This document shows positions 8,492-16,457 of a DNA stretch of 20,332 bases, piece by piece. Within the stretch, counting starts at the first letter, position 1; every line of letters starts with the position of its first letter. The stretch comes from an uncultured Thermoleophilia bacterium. Lineage in GTDB: Bacteria; Actinomycetota; Thermoleophilia; UBA2241. The DNA lies in contig CAIXSE010000239.1 of the NCBI GenBank assembly GCA_903921965.1, positions 1 to 20,332 of the forward strand. Direction: 5' to 3'. Below the pieces are notes generated by a model that made no database searches, was not told the DNA's origin, and saw nothing but the letters and a program-made list of their open reading frames with translations. The position numbers and the translations under genes are program-made.

Positions 8492-8514
8492 ATGATACGT
8501 ACGCTATAGCGTAC
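8492..8514 (-). promoter_or_regulatory. Toxin-antitoxin promoter with 16-bp palindromic operator
   Basis: Positions 8499-8514 (GTACGCTATAGCGTAC) are a perfect palindrome. A TATCAT box (8497-8492) lies directly downstream and resembles a -10 element, so the palindrome occupies the -35/-10 spacer. Binding of antitoxin there would block RNA polymerase. No clear -35 consensus is visible. The Shine-Dalgarno GGAGGG (8491-8486) follows. Confidence 0.6.
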
Positions 8515-8619
8515 CTCGCGCTCATGATGCTACACGACAGGGCGGGATTCAGGAGGGGGGACAATGACAGCGAGCGCAAGCGTTCCTGGCGGCTCCGCAG
8601 GCGGCACCGCCTCCGCGAG

Positions 8620-8988
8620 CTACAGTGGCCGGAAGACAGCCTCTGTCGCCCACCGCCGGAAGGCCTCGATGTTGCTGAACCGCTTGAGGAACTCGGTGTC
8701 GTCGGTAGCGCAGACGGGTATCGCGCACCAGAGGGCGCGATCGCGCTCGATGTCGGCCTTCTGCCTGTTGGAGTTCCGCCGAGCGGTCAGGTAGGCCGTG
8801 CCGGCGGCCACGCGCGCCGGAATCTCCTCGGTGATCAGCCGGTGGACGCGGTCGCCATCGTTCCAGCCGATGTCGCCGAACTGCTCGTTGAAGGCGCGGA
8901 GGATGTTGCTGAGCGCTTCGTCCACGTACATGGCGTGCAGGAACCTCTCCTTCACGGCGCGGCTCAAGTCCGCATCTCCGCCTTCCGA
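8620..8988 (-). pseudogene. C-terminal remnant of a type I restriction enzyme R subunit (HsdR)
   Basis: The frame is open from 8988 (after a TAG at 8991-8989) to 8620. It matches, by recall of the family, the extreme C-terminus of HsdR proteins. YVDEALSNILRAFNEQFGDI, ITEEIPARVAA and NSNRQKADIERDRAL parallel the usual YADEAL..I..AFN.QFG.I, I.EEIP.KVAA and NSDKQNARIEHDKAL, and DDTEFLKRF / FRRWATEAVF parallel TELFKQF / F.RWL.D.VF. A full HsdR is about 1,000 residues; only about 120 remain, with no ATPase or nuclease motif, so this is a truncated relic. The best in-frame start is a TTG at 8967. It might be translated as a small protein, but there is no reason to expect activity. Confidence 0.7.
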
Positions 8989-9118
8989 CTAGGTTGATGA
9001 CCACACGGATGCGGCGACATCGTCGCGGTGCCGGGGCAGCTGCCTGGACACCCGCGCCGGCGCTGGGGAGACGGGAGCCCACAAGCGTGCCGCGTTCGAG
9101 ACCACGGCTGGGGCGGAC

Positions 9119-11335
9119 ATGCCAGATGAGCTGATCGGCGCCAGCTTGGGGCGCTACGAGATATCGGCCCTCATCGGCCGCGGCGGCATGGCCACCGTGT
9201 ACCTGGCCACGCACCCTGGTCTCCGTCAGCGCGTGGCGGTGAAGGTCCTGCACGCGCACGTCGCCGAAGACGCCGACCTGCTGGTGCGCTTCGAGCGCGA
9301 GGCGCAGGCGGTCGCCGCCTTGCGTCATCCCAACATCGTGCGCGTCGTCGACTTCGACTGCGTCGACGACAGGTACCTCATGGTCATGGAGTACATCGAT
9401 GGTCCCACGCTCGCAGGCCGCCTCAGGCAGAGTGCGGCCGCGGGGCAGACGATGCCCGCCGCGGACGTGGTGCGCATCTTCGAGCAGTTGTGCAGCGCCG
9501 TCGACTACGCGCACGGCGAGGGCATGGTCCACCGAGACGTGAAGCCCGCCAACGTCCTGCTCACAGCGCGGGGCGACCCGGTGCTCACCGACTACGGCAT
9601 CGCGCGGATCGTCGGTGCCGGCCAACATACGGCCACCGGCACCGTCATGGGCTCCGCGCATTACATGTCGCCGGAGCAGGCCCTGGGTCACGTGGTGGAC
9701 GGTCGTAGTGACCTGTACTCGCTCGGCGTCATGCTCTTCGAAGCCGTCGCCGGCGCAGTGCCATACGATGCCGACTCGGTGCCGGCGCTGCTCTACCTGC
9801 AGGTCGCTGCGCCGATCCCCGACGCCTGTGCGATGAACCCGGCACTGCCCTCTTCCGTGGCAGCGCTGCTGCAGCAAGCGCTCGCCAAGGCTCCGGACGA
9901 GCGCTTCCACACGGGTCAGGCGCTGGCGCGCGCGCTACGCCAGACACTTGGACCTCTCGCCGTCGCCGCTGAGGCCACGCCGGTGACGCCGCGTGCAGTC
10001 GAGCAGTCGTCGGGCGGCTTCGTCTCAACCGAGCCGCCGGCGACGCCGGCAGCCCCGCCGGTGTCGCCCCCGCCGCCCGAGCGCACGCGCGTAGAGGCGC
10101 CGCTGCAGGTCGGACCGTCGCCGGCCCGCACGGTCGTCACGCGGCGCCCTGTGGCGCCTGCCTCGCCGAGCGGCATGAGCAGCAAGACGCCCGGCGCGAC
10201 GATCGGCCACGATGGCTCGGGGCGGCGGGAAACGGCCGACAAGGAACTCGCGCACGGGGCGCACAGTCCCGCAGGCGCCGGCATCCCGCTCGCGCCCCCG
10301 GCGGCAGAGGGTGTTCCGCCAACGGAGGATGCGGCGGCTGCACGAGGTGCATCGGCCGTCCAGAGGAAGGATTCCGTTGTCGACGCTGCCGGGGTGCCTG
10401 TGGAAAGCGACACCGCCGACGCCGTCCACGCGGAGGACATCCGCGGGGTGGCTGTGTTCCGCCCAGGCTCTGGGTTCACGGGCCGTCAACTTCTCCTCGA
10501 CGGCAAGGTCTTGGTGATAGCGGGTGTCGGCGCCATCACGGCGAGGGAAGCGATGGACCTCGACCGCTCCGGACGGCTCACCTGGCGTGACGACGGCACG
10601 AGAGCCTGGGTCGGCGTCCGCGCCGTCAGCGAGAAGGGAGACGCATCCTGCCTCGCCAAACTTGCTCGAGCAAGGGCGCTCTGCGATATCGGCAGGAGCA
10701 AGGCAGCCCTGACGGCGCTGTGGAGCGTGGAGGACGAAGCGTCGCTGGACGACGTCGAGGTCTCGCGAGGCCTCCTGGCCCTCGCCCTGGAGCTGTCGAC
10801 TCGCATCGATGCCTACGTGAGACAACAGGCGCAGGGGATCGTGGAGCGCGGTCGCGCACGCTGCCGGGGCGGCATCGTCGACATCAAGACCGGCCGATCC
10901 GTGGCCTTGGACGCTCAGGGCATCGCTGGCGCCGAATCCCAGGAACTACTACAGCCCGCTGCTGTCCCGCTCGTCTCTCCTCTGGGCGCCGCCGTGCCGG
11001 TACCGCCGGAGACCGACAGCGGCACCCAACGATGGCTGGACACGGCACGACAGCAGGCAGCGAAGCGCAAGTACAAGAAGGCCGTGAAGGCACTCTGGGT
11101 CCTCGACAGCATGGCGCAGCAGGGAGACCAGGCTGCCGCACGCGGAGTCATCACCCTGACGGAGAAGATCCGCCCCGATGTGGACGCGAAGCTGGCGGAG
11201 GAGTGCGCCGACCTTGCCGCGCGCGCTACGGCAGCACTAGACTCACGCGCTGACGCAACTCGTGCCGTCGTTGGCCGCCCCCCAGAGAGTCGTGGACCCA
11301 ACGCTGACGAAGACACGTCAGACGCACCCGTGTAA
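9119..11335 (+). CDS. PknB-like Ser/Thr protein kinase with novel duplicated C-terminal domain
   Basis: This is the only plus-strand gene recognised here. Residues 10-275 form a complete Hanks-type kinase domain: glycine loop IGRGGMATVY (19-28), ATP-binding lysine K42, E61, catalytic loop HRDVKPANVLL (138-148; D140, N145), DYG in place of DFG (158-160) and GSAHYMSPEQ (178-187). It should phosphorylate Ser/Thr residues of unknown targets. A Pro/Ala-rich low-complexity linker follows (about 281-435). Residues 442-503 form a compact segment (LLLDGKVLVIAGVGAITARE...GRLTW...RAWV) I do not recognise. Two helical repeats lie at about 514-580 and 639-705, aligning without gaps at an offset of 125 residues (shared KxA..ALW, RG and DA positions). 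There is no membrane helix and no PASTA domain, so it is probably cytoplasmic. The ATG has only a weak GGGGCGG upstream. Its neighbours are restriction-modification relics. Confidence 0.88.
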   Translation: MPDELIGASLGRYEISALIGRGGMATVYLATHPGLRQRVAVKVLHAHVAEDADLLVRFEREAQAVAALRHPNIVRVVDFDCVDDRYLMVMEYIDGPTLAGRLRQSAAAGQTMPAADVVRIFEQLCSAVDYAHGEGMVHRDVKPANVLLTARGDPVLTDYGIARIVGAGQHTATGTVMGSAHYMSPEQALGHVVDGRSDLYSLGVMLFEAVAGAVPYDADSVPALLYLQVAAPIPDACAMNPALPSSVAALLQQALAKAPDERFHTGQALARALRQTLGPLAVAAEATPVTPRAVEQSSGGFVSTEPPATPAAPPVSPPPPERTRVEAPLQVGPSPARTVVTRRPVAPASPSGMSSKTPGATIGHDGSGRRETADKELAHGAHSPAGAGIPLAPPAAEGVPPTEDAAAARGASAVQRKDSVVDAAGVPVESDTADAVHAEDIRGVAVFRPGSGFTGRQLLLDGKVLVIAGVGAITAREAMDLDRSGRLTWRDDGTRAWVGVRAVSEKGDASCLAKLARARALCDIGRSKAALTALWSVEDEASLDDVEVSRGLLALALELSTRIDAYVRQQAQGIVERGRARCRGGIVDIKTGRSVALDAQGIAGAESQELLQPAAVPLVSPLGAAVPVPPETDSGTQRWLDTARQQAAKRKYKKAVKALWVLDSMAQQGDQAAARGVITLTEKIRPDVDAKLAEECADLAARATAALDSRADATRAVVGRPPESRGPNADEDTSDAPV

Positions 11336-11373
11336 GGGACTCCTGCTGCCCTCTCGCGGCCAGAGTCGTGCCC

Positions 11374-11604
11374 TCAATGGGAGCCGCGAATTGAGCGTGG
11401 TAGTGGCCTTGGTCTCGGCGTTGACCTGCAGCCAATGGAGTGGCTTCGCGACCTGATCGCGGTGCGCGGCGTGCGGTGCCAGCCGGCCGCCTCGTCGTTC
11501 TCCTCGCTGAAGCGCCCTACGAACTGCTCGAAAAGGATGCCTACGCTGTGGCTCTCGAGCCCGGGGGTACTTGACCGAGGTTCACCTCCGGCAAGACCAG
11601 CGGG
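11374..11604 (-). pseudogene. Degenerate fragment resembling a type I DNA methylase (HsdM)
   Basis: The 319-bp stretch between the kinase and the DUF512 gene has no intact gene. On the minus strand an open frame (11604-11374) contains, at 11559-11452, HSVGILFEQFVGRFSEEND followed by EAAGWHRTPRTAI. By recall this parallels the HsdM segment (MGYIFEELIRRF.E..NE.AGEHFTPREVI) that precedes the methylase core. Just upstream, a different frame reads EVNLGQVPPG, which could be the continuation across a frameshift. The match ends abruptly in unrelated arginine/serine-rich sequence. It has the same orientation as the HsdR relic 2.5 kb further left, as expected for hsdM before hsdR. The match is short, so moderate confidence. 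Confidence 0.5.
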
Positions 11605-11641
11605 TCAAGGATGCGGCCGAGAGCTGGGGCAGCGGCAGGCC

Positions 11642-11654
11642 CGGGCGAAGCCCG
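11642..11654 (-). terminator. Short hairpin directly after the DUF512 gene stop
   Basis: CGGGC (11642-11646) and GCCCG (11650-11654) pair around a 3-nt loop immediately after the stop codon, where the long minus-strand operon ends against the accessory island. It is a plausible terminator by position, but short and without a T-tract. Confidence 0.3.
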
Positions 11655-13040
11655 TCAGGCCAGTGTCGCGAGCGCGCGGCCGAGCAGCGCGACGCAGGCT
11701 TCGCGCAAGGAGCCGGCGAGGACGAGGCGGCCGCCGCAGGCGGCCGCAAAGTCGTCCTCGCCGACGTCGTCGAGCGTGCGCCCCAGCGCCTCCGGCAGGA
11801 ACGCACGCGGCGCGACGAGCCACTCGCCGGCGCCGAGCGGGTCGCGGCCCAGGGCCGCGAGCACCTCGGCGCCGCCCAGCAGGCCGGTGACGGTCACGTG
11901 AGGCCCGAAGAGGTCGTTGACGACGACGACGGGCCGCACCGGCACACCGAGGACCGCGCGCAGGCCTTCGGCGGCGCGCGCGACCACCGGCTCCGCCAGC
12001 GTGCCGGTGAGCAGGCGCACGGCGCGCACCGGCTCGCCCGCCGCACCGCCGCCCCCGCCCGGCCCCGCGGAGCGCCGGCGCGCCTCCTCAAGCAGCTCCG
12101 GGTACTCCGCCTCGAGCTCCCCGGCTTCCTCCAGGAGCAGCGCCGACATCCCGATGCCGTTCTCGTACTGCTCGGCCGCGTCGCTCGCCGGGGGCACGAG
12201 GCCGCACAGCAGGTGGAACTCGTCGGCGGCGTGCACGAAGCTCGCGCCGCGCTCCTCCTCGAAGCGCCGCTGCCAGCCGCCGACCTCCGCCAACACCGCC
12301 TGGGCGTCGTCCGGTGTCACGCGACGGAGGTCGCCCTCGGCCGCCAGCGAGACCGGCACGATGCCCACGTCTTCCACGCCCTCGAGCGCCGCTGCGCGCT
12401 CGATCGTCTCGCGCAGCACGTCGCCGTCGTTCCAGCCGAGGCACAGCACGACCTGCAGGTGCGTCTCGATGCCCTCGGCCGAGAGGCGCTCGAGCGTCGC
12501 CCGCGATCCTGCCGCGGCGCGACCCATGAGGCGGACGCGCGCCTCGTCGTCCCAAGCGTGCAGCGATACGTACAGCGGCGACAGGTGCAGGGCGACGATG
12601 CGCTCGAGGTCGCCCTCGTGCAGGTTGGTCAGCGTCGTGAAGTTGCCGTGCAGCAGCGAGAGGCGGTAGTCGTCGTCCTTGACGTACAGCGGCGAGCGCA
12701 GACCTGGCGGCATCTGGTCGACGAAGCAGAAGCGGCAGCGGTTGCGGCAGACGCGCGGCTCGTCGCCGAGGCCGTCGTGGCCCAGCGAGATGCCGTGCCA
12801 CTCGCCCACGCGCGGGGCGACGGCGAACTCGAGAGAGTGGCCGTCGCGCAGCACGGTGAGTGTGAAGACGTCGTCCGCCGCCGCCATCTCGAGGTCGAGG
12901 ACGTCGACGGGCACCTCGCCGTCGATGCGCGCGATGCAGTCGCCGGGCCGCAGGCCGGCGCGGGCCGCGGCGTCCTCGACGGCGGCGACGGGCATGCCTG
13001 CCGGAGTGCGGGCGCGGGAGCCGGCGCCGCCGTCACCCAC
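11655..13040 (-). CDS. DUF512 family iron-sulfur/radical SAM-like protein
   Basis: The 461-residue product belongs to the DUF512 family, conserved next to der in many Gram-positive genomes and of unknown biochemical function. It starts with a PDZ-like segment (about 15-60: VAAVEDAAARAGLRPGDCIA), followed by CRNRCRFCFVDQMPPGLRSP, where C98, C102 and C105 form a CxxxCxxC motif as in radical SAM cluster sites, and then YVKDDDYRLSLLHGNFTTLT, a hallmark of the family. The DUF512 region fills the C-terminal half (about 240-460), with VGIVPVSL and YENGIGM segments. The GTG start at 13040 overlaps the ispH stop by 8 bp and has a GGAG seven bases upstream. An ATG at residue 16 is a possible alternative start. 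It ends the right-hand operon. Confidence 0.88.
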   Translation of the reverse strand: MGDGGAGSRARTPAGMPVAAVEDAAARAGLRPGDCIARIDGEVPVDVLDLEMAAADDVFTLTVLRDGHSLEFAVAPRVGEWHGISLGHDGLGDEPRVCRNRCRFCFVDQMPPGLRSPLYVKDDDYRLSLLHGNFTTLTNLHEGDLERIVALHLSPLYVSLHAWDDEARVRLMGRAAAGSRATLERLSAEGIETHLQVVLCLGWNDGDVLRETIERAAALEGVEDVGIVPVSLAAEGDLRRVTPDDAQAVLAEVGGWQRRFEEERGASFVHAADEFHLLCGLVPPASDAAEQYENGIGMSALLLEEAGELEAEYPELLEEARRRSAGPGGGGGAAGEPVRAVRLLTGTLAEPVVARAAEGLRAVLGVPVRPVVVVNDLFGPHVTVTGLLGGAEVLAALGRDPLGAGEWLVAPRAFLPEALGRTLDDVGEDDFAAACGGRLVLAGSLREACVALLGRALATLA

Positions 13041-14031
13041 CGCAGATCTCCAGCAGCGCGTTCAGGGTGGCCTCGATCTCCTCGTCCGGGGTCGAGGCCC
13101 CGGCGGTGACGCCCACGCGCTGCGCGCCGGCGAACCACTCCGGCCGCAGCTCGGCCGCGGACTCGATGTGGTGGGTCCGCGGCTGCATGCCCTCGCAGAG
13201 CTGCGCCAGGCGCGCCGTGTTGGCGCTGTTGCGGCCGCCGACCACGACCACGACGTCGACCTCGGCGGCCAGCTCGCAGGCGGCATCCTGACGCTTCTCG
13301 GTGGCGTCGCAGATCGTGTTGTAGACGAGCATCTCTCGTGCCACCGGTGCCAGCGCCGCCGCCACGCTTGCCAGGTTGGCGTTGGTCTGCGTGGTCTGCA
13401 CGACCACGCCGGCGCGCTTGCCGCGCAGCCGCTCCACCGGCAGGCCGGCGGCGTCCTCGACGACCACGGCGCCCTCGCCGGCGAAGCCCTGAAGTCCCAC
13501 GACCTCGGGGTGGTCGGGCTCGCCGAGGATCACGACGGTGTAGCCGGCCTCCTTGAGGCTCGCCGCCTTGCGCTGCGCCACCGCGACGAAGGGGCACGTC
13601 GCGTCCACGACCTCCAGATGACGCTCGCCGGCCCGCCGGACCACATCAGGCGGCACCCCGTGCGTGCGCACGATGAGCGTGCCGCCGGCGGCCTTCTCGG
13701 CGTCGTCCACCACAGCCACGCCGCGCTCCTCGAGCTGCTTCACGACGGTCGGGTTATGGATGATCGGGCCGAGGCTGGCGACGGGGCCGGGGGCGTCTTC
13801 GAGCGCCTCCTCCGTGGTGCGCAGGGCGCGCTCCACGCCGTAGCAGTAGCCGGCGTAGCGGGCGACGAGGATATCGACGGTCCCGGCGCGCACCTGGCGC
13901 AGCTCGGCGCGCCGCTCCAGCTCCTCGGCGTACTCGGGCCGGGGCTCGCCGCTGCCGGGGTCGTCCGCGGCGCGCGCGTCCGGCGCGTCCCCCGCGCGCT
14001 CCGCCCCCTCGTCAGCGCCAGAGCCCGGCAT
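13033..14031 (-). CDS. ispH: 4-hydroxy-3-methylbut-2-enyl diphosphate reductase
   Basis: IspH (LytB) is the [4Fe-4S] enzyme of the last MEP-pathway step, producing isopentenyl and dimethylallyl diphosphate. The three cluster cysteines are visible in GYCYGVERA (C63), DATCPFV (C146) and NTICDATEKRQ (C241). Substrate-binding histidines are in GPIIHN (H92), RTHGV (H124) and PDHPEV (H174), and ASTP lies near the end. With the ATG at 14031, inside the end of plsC (20-bp overlap), the protein is 332 residues and has an acidic, Ala/Arg-rich leader of about 46 residues absent from most IspH proteins. A GTG at 13893 (residue 47) would give the usual length, but neither start has a good ribosome binding site. 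The start is therefore uncertain; the function is not. Confidence 0.93.
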   Translation of the reverse strand: MPGSGADEGAERAGDAPDARAADDPGSGEPRPEYAEELERRAELRQVRAGTVDILVARYAGYCYGVERALRTTEEALEDAPGPVASLGPIIHNPTVVKQLEERGVAVVDDAEKAAGGTLIVRTHGVPPDVVRRAGERHLEVVDATCPFVAVAQRKAASLKEAGYTVVILGEPDHPEVVGLQGFAGEGAVVVEDAAGLPVERLRGKRAGVVVQTTQTNANLASVAAALAPVAREMLVYNTICDATEKRQDAACELAAEVDVVVVVGGRNSANTARLAQLCEGMQPRTHHIESAAELRPEWFAGAQRVGVTAGASTPDEEIEATLNALLEICGG

Positions 14032-14683
14032 ACAGGTCGGTCACGGCCTGCTGCATGCGCCGCGCCGCCTCCTGGTACGTCTTGCTGTTGCGCGCCGTCA
14101 GGTCGCTCAGGTCGATCGGCTTGCCGATCGCGGCGCGCAGCTTCGCCAGGTGCACGCCGCCCTCCGGCGGGAGCATGCGCTGCATGCCGTCCATCGCCAG
14201 CGGCACCACGGGAGCGCCGCTGCGCACGGCGATCATCCCGGCGCCGGGGAAGAACTCGTGGATCGCGTCGTCGTACTGCCGCGTGCCCTCGGGGAACATG
14301 AGCAGCAGGTCGCCCCGGTCCAGGATCTCCAGCGCCCTCATCAGCGCCTCGCGGTCTCCGGCGCCCCTGTCGATGGGGAACGCGCCGAGGCTCGTGATCA
14401 GACGGCGGAGGTACGGGTTCACGAAGAGTTCCTTCTTCGCCATGTACGTGAGCGGCCTGTCGCAGACCATCCCTGCGATGACCGGGTCGGCGTAGGACTT
14501 GTGGTTGCACGCGACGATGACAGGCCCGGTGCGCGGCAGGTTCTCCCCGCCCTTGAGGCGGCAGCCGAACACCCCGCCGAACAGCGGGACGGCGAGGAAG
14601 CGGCAGAAGGTGTAGAGGCCGCTGTCGCCGTCGCCGACCAGCGGCAGGCCGAGCGCCCGCAGCCTCACAGCCAGCCCGCTCAC
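14012..14683 (-). CDS. plsC: 1-acyl-sn-glycerol-3-phosphate acyltransferase
   Basis: PlsC adds the second acyl chain to lysophosphatidic acid, giving phosphatidic acid at the membrane. The 223-residue product has the acyltransferase motif I NHKSYADP (60-67; H61 and D66 of HX4D), AFPIDRGAGDREAL (101-114), motif III FPEGTR (130-135) and motif IV VVPLAMDGM. The N-terminal hydrophobic stretch (FLAVPLFGGVFG, 29-40) could associate with the membrane. The GTG start at 14683 overlaps the cmk stop as GTGA. Together with gpsA and plsY about 8 kb downstream it covers most of phosphatidic acid synthesis. Acyl donor preference cannot be read from sequence. Confidence 0.93.
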   Translation of the reverse strand: MSGLAVRLRALGLPLVGDGDSGLYTFCRFLAVPLFGGVFGCRLKGGENLPRTGPVIVACNHKSYADPVIAGMVCDRPLTYMAKKELFVNPYLRRLITSLGAFPIDRGAGDREALMRALEILDRGDLLLMFPEGTRQYDDAIHEFFPGAGMIAVRSGAPVVPLAMDGMQRMLPPEGGVHLAKLRAAIGKPIDLSDLTARNSKTYQEAARRMQQAVTDLYAGLWR

Positions 14684-15339
14684 GCCGCCGTCACCCTGCG
14701 CACGACGGCCACGACCGCGTCGACGACCTCGTCCAGGGTCATGCCGGAGGTGTCGACCTCGACGGCGTCGGCGGCCTTGCGCAGCGGCGCGACCGCACGC
14801 GTGGAATCGCGCTCGTCGCGTTCGACGAGGGCGGCCAGCACGGTCGCATCGTCCACGTCCTCCCCCTTCGCGCGCAGCTCGGCGGCCCGGCGCGCCGCCC
14901 GCACCTCCGGGCGCGCCGTCAGGTACACCTTGACCTCGGCGCCGGGGAACACGTTGGTGCCGATGTCTCGGCCTTCCATGACGATGTCGGTGCCGTGGCC
15001 GATGCGCCGCTGCTCGTCGACGAGCAGGGCGCGCACGCCGGGCAGCGCCGACACCAGCGACGCGGCCTCGCCCATCTCGAGCGTGCGGATGGCGTCGCTG
15101 ACGTCACGCTCGCCGGCGTACAGGCGGCCGGCCCCGTCGAAGCGCAGGCCGGCCGCACGCGCCACGGCGACCACGGCGTCCTCGTCGGTGAGCAGGACGC
15201 CGGCCTCGCTCGCCAGCAGGCCCACGGCGCGGTACATCGCCCCCGTGTCCAGGTAGACGAACCCCAGCCGCGCGGCCGTCAGCCGCGCCACCGTGCTCTT
15301 CCCCGAGCCCACGGGCCCGTCCACGGCGACCACCGTCAC
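14680..15339 (-). CDS. cmk: Cytidylate kinase
   Basis: Cmk phosphorylates CMP and dCMP with ATP, salvaging nucleotides and supplying precursors for DNA and CDP-lipid synthesis. The 219-residue product has the P-loop GPVGSGKST (8-16), YLDTGAMYRA (29-38), EGRDIGTNVFP (122-132) and the lid motif RDERDSTR (174-181), all standard for bacterial CMP kinases, and normal length. The GTG start at 15339 overlaps the tyrA stop (GTGA). The same frame remains open far upstream through tyrA, but that extension is arginine-rich out-of-frame sequence. cmk next to tyrA and plsC/ispH is a common arrangement in this part of the Actinomycetota. Confidence 0.96.
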   Translation of the reverse strand: MTVVAVDGPVGSGKSTVARLTAARLGFVYLDTGAMYRAVGLLASEAGVLLTDEDAVVAVARAAGLRFDGAGRLYAGERDVSDAIRTLEMGEAASLVSALPGVRALLVDEQRRIGHGTDIVMEGRDIGTNVFPGAEVKVYLTARPEVRAARRAAELRAKGEDVDDATVLAALVERDERDSTRAVAPLRKAADAVEVDTSGMTLDEVVDAVVAVVRRVTAA

Positions 15340-16457
15340 TCCTCGTCGTCCTCCGCCTCGCCGACGATCACGTCGTACCCCAGGCTCGCGAGCAGGTGCG
15401 ACCCGCGCACCACCGCATCGGCGCCCTGGACGTACACGGTGAGCGTACCGCCAAGCTCGGCGCTCATGTGGTGCATGGCGAGGTCCTCGATGTTGATGCC
15501 GGCGTCGCCCAGGGCGACCATGATCTCGCTGAACACGCCGGGGCGGTCGGAGACGTGGACGATGAGGCGCCGCAACTCGCCGGCCTCGAGGCTGCCGGCG
15601 GCGAGCATGCGCCGGCGCTGGTCGCGCGCCTTGGCGATGGTCTGGCCGAGGCGCTCGGCGTCGTTGGCGGCCAGCGCCTCGAGGACCTCCTGCAGGCCCT
15701 GCTGGAAGGTCGCGAGCGCGGCCAGCAGGGCCGCCCGGTTCTCGAGGAAGATGTCGGTCCACACGCGCCGGTTGCTGCCGGCGATGCGCGTGAGGTCGCG
15801 GAAGCTCGGGCCCGCGGAGATGAGCGCGTCGCGCGAGCCGGGGTGCAGGCCGGCCTGCGTCATGAGGATATTGGCGAGCACGTGCGGCAGGTGGCTGACC
15901 ACGGCCATGAGGCGGTCGTGCTCCTCGGGGTCTACCGCCACCGGCCGGGCGCCGATGTCGCCGAGGAAGCCGTAGAGCAGCTGGTACGCCTCGCTGGAGA
16001 CGTGGTCGCCGGGGGTGACGAAGTAGGTGGCGCCGTCGTACAGCGAGCCGCGGGCGTTGCCGACGCCGGCGGTCTCGGACCCGCACAGCGGGTGGCCGCC
16101 GACGCAGCGCTCCTGCTCCTGCGGGCTGAGCGCGCGCATGAGCGGCCCCTTGGTGCTGCCGACGTCGGTGATGACGGCGTGCGGCGGGGCCGCGGCGAGC
16201 GCCGCCTTGACGTGCTTCACCACGAGTCGCACCGGCGTGCACACGAAGATGATGTCGGCCGTGCTCGCAGCCTCCTCGAGACTGTTGCAGGCGACGGTGA
16301 TGGCGCCGCGCTCGAGCGCGAGGTCGAGCGTGGCCTGCGTCTGGCTGAAGCCGCGCACCTCGGTCACGCCGGCACGCTCGCGTGCGGCGAGGCCCAGAGA
16401 CCCGCCCATGAGGCCGACGCCGATGACGGCGATGCTCCTCACGGTGGCGTCGCTCAC
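15336..16457 (-). CDS. tyrA: Prephenate dehydrogenase with C-terminal ACT domain
   Basis: TyrA oxidatively decarboxylates prephenate to 4-hydroxyphenylpyruvate, the committed step to tyrosine. The 373-residue product starts with the NAD(P)-binding motif IAVIGVGLMGGSLG (9-22), then DVGSTKGPL (98-106), the substrate-binding GGHPLCGSETAGV (120-132), and SHLPHVLAN (188-196). Residues 296-366 (LRRLIVHVSDRPGVFSEIMV...) form an ACT domain, which in many TyrA proteins mediates tyrosine feedback inhibition. An acidic tail EAEDDEE closes the protein. The GTG start at 16457 overlaps the rluB stop by GTGA. There is no fused chorismate mutase. Confidence 0.95.
   Translation of the reverse strand: MSDATVRSIAVIGVGLMGGSLGLAARERAGVTEVRGFSQTQATLDLALERGAITVACNSLEEAASTADIIFVCTPVRLVVKHVKAALAAAPPHAVITDVGSTKGPLMRALSPQEQERCVGGHPLCGSETAGVGNARGSLYDGATYFVTPGDHVSSEAYQLLYGFLGDIGARPVAVDPEEHDRLMAVVSHLPHVLANILMTQAGLHPGSRDALISAGPSFRDLTRIAGSNRRVWTDIFLENRAALLAALATFQQGLQEVLEALAANDAERLGQTIAKARDQRRRMLAAGSLEAGELRRLIVHVSDRPGVFSEIMVALGDAGINIEDLAMHHMSAELGGTLTVYVQGADAVVRGSHLLASLGYDVIVGEAEDDEE

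Noticed and set aside
8549..9910. Minus-strand frame of about 453 codons overlapping the kinase start and the HsdR relic
   Set aside because: It is antisense to the kinase catalytic domain and frame-shifted relative to the HsdR-like sequence; no family features are visible.
7849..11654. Direct repeats or att sites flanking the accessory island
   Set aside because: I compared the sequence next to der with that next to the DUF512 stop by eye and found no convincing shared repeat, tRNA end, integrase or transposase.
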